The notes under the pieces were generated by a model. The model searched no databases. It had not been told where the DNA came from and saw nothing but the letters and a program-made list of their open reading frames with translations. A stretch of 6,007 nt of DNA from Rhizobiaceae bacterium (GTDB taxonomy: Bacteria > Pseudomonadota > Alphaproteobacteria > Rhizobiales > Rhizobiaceae): the NCBI GenBank assembly GCA_028865845.1, contig JAGWJK010000309.1:1-6007 (forward strand), in the 5' to 3' direction. Numbering within the stretch: the stretch's first letter is position 1; every line of letters starts with the position of its first letter. Below, one piece after another: positions 5,613-6,007 of this stretch. The position numbers and the translations under genes are program-made.

Positions 5613-6007
5613 TCGAAAACTTTCACTTCCTCCGCCCCTGGTGGCTGCTGGCATTGCTGATACCTCTCGCCATCGCCTGGCTGTCGGCACGCTCGACGGA
5701 TATTCGCAGCCGGTGGAAGACCATGATCGCGCCGCATCTGCTCGATCGTCTGGTGATCGACGGCAAGGGCGGTCCGCACATCCGGCCGTCATGGATGCTT
5801 GCCGGCATCCTGGCCGCAGCCGTAATCGCTGCCGCCGGGCCGACATGGGAACGTGAGGCGTCCCCCTTCGTCGAGGATACGGCGCCGCTGGTGATCGCCG
5901 TCGACCTCTCTCCCACCATGGACGCGATCGACATCACACCATCGCGGCTGGAGCGGGTCAAACTGAAGATACGGGACATCGTGGACATGCGCGACGGCGC
6001 CAGGACG
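5609..6007 (+). CDS. Second membrane VWA-domain protein (BatB-like), 3' end outside the window
   Basis: The frame from GTG 5609 is open for 133 codons to the window edge. The product begins with ENFHFLRPWWLLALL, a common N-terminus of BatB-like proteins, with helices at about 10-26 and 61-78. A VWA domain then begins: LVIAVDLSPTM at 94-104 supplies the MIDAS motif (Asp99, Ser101, Thr103; the last is usually Ser). A segment TPSRLERVKLKIRDIVDMR follows, as in TPR-linked VWA proteins. The rest of the VWA domain, and a TPR region if it has one, would lie beyond 6007. Its position directly after another VWA gene, overlapping it by 4 bases, matches paired VWA genes in MoxR operons. The two VWA proteins probably work together at the inner membrane. 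Confidence 0.88.
   Translation, partial: MIENFHFLRPWWLLALLIPLAIAWLSARSTDIRSRWKTMIAPHLLDRLVIDGKGGPHIRPSWMLAGILAAAVIAAAGPTWEREASPFVEDTAPLVIAVDLSPTMDAIDITPSRLERVKLKIRDIVDMRDGART

Overview
The window looks like chromosomal or replicon DNA of an alphaproteobacterium, most likely a member of the Rhizobiales (Rhizobium, Ensifer or Agrobacterium type). This rests on the GC-rich codon use, strong GGAGG-type ribosome binding sites, tightly telescoped genes and the general look of the proteins. The genus is an inference, because no phylogenetic marker is present.

Layout. Positions 1-54 may be the tail of an upstream gene. Positions 55-503 hold no confident gene. They contain a small interrupted reading frame, a cluster of short repeats with a hairpin, and a ten-codon leader ORF whose stop overlaps the next start. 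From 504 to the right edge six genes follow on the plus strand: an exported formylglycine-type sulfatase (504-2126), a MoxR-family AAA+ ATPase (2183-3160), a DUF58 protein (3171-4112), a DUF4381-like single-pass membrane protein (4112-4636), a membrane-anchored von Willebrand factor A protein (4623-5612), and a second such protein that starts with GTG and runs off the window (5609-6007).

How they fit together. The last five genes are a typical MoxR/VWA module. The AAA+ ATPase is thought to act as a chaperone, together with DUF58 and membrane VWA proteins whose metal (MIDAS) sites face client proteins. From DUF58 onward the genes are 10 nt apart or overlap by 1, 14 and 4 nt, so they are very probably one transcript. 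The sulfatase lies 56 nt upstream of moxR on the same strand, and the gap is almost filled by a perfect 15-bp inverted repeat. A sulfatase is a periplasmic, divalent-metal-dependent enzyme. Related MoxR/DUF58/VWA genes (mxaR, mxaS, mxaC, mxaL) are needed to make calcium-loaded methanol dehydrogenase. The main hypothesis is therefore that this module matures or metal-loads the sulfatase encoded beside it. No sulfatase-maturating enzyme, transporter or regulator is visible in the window.
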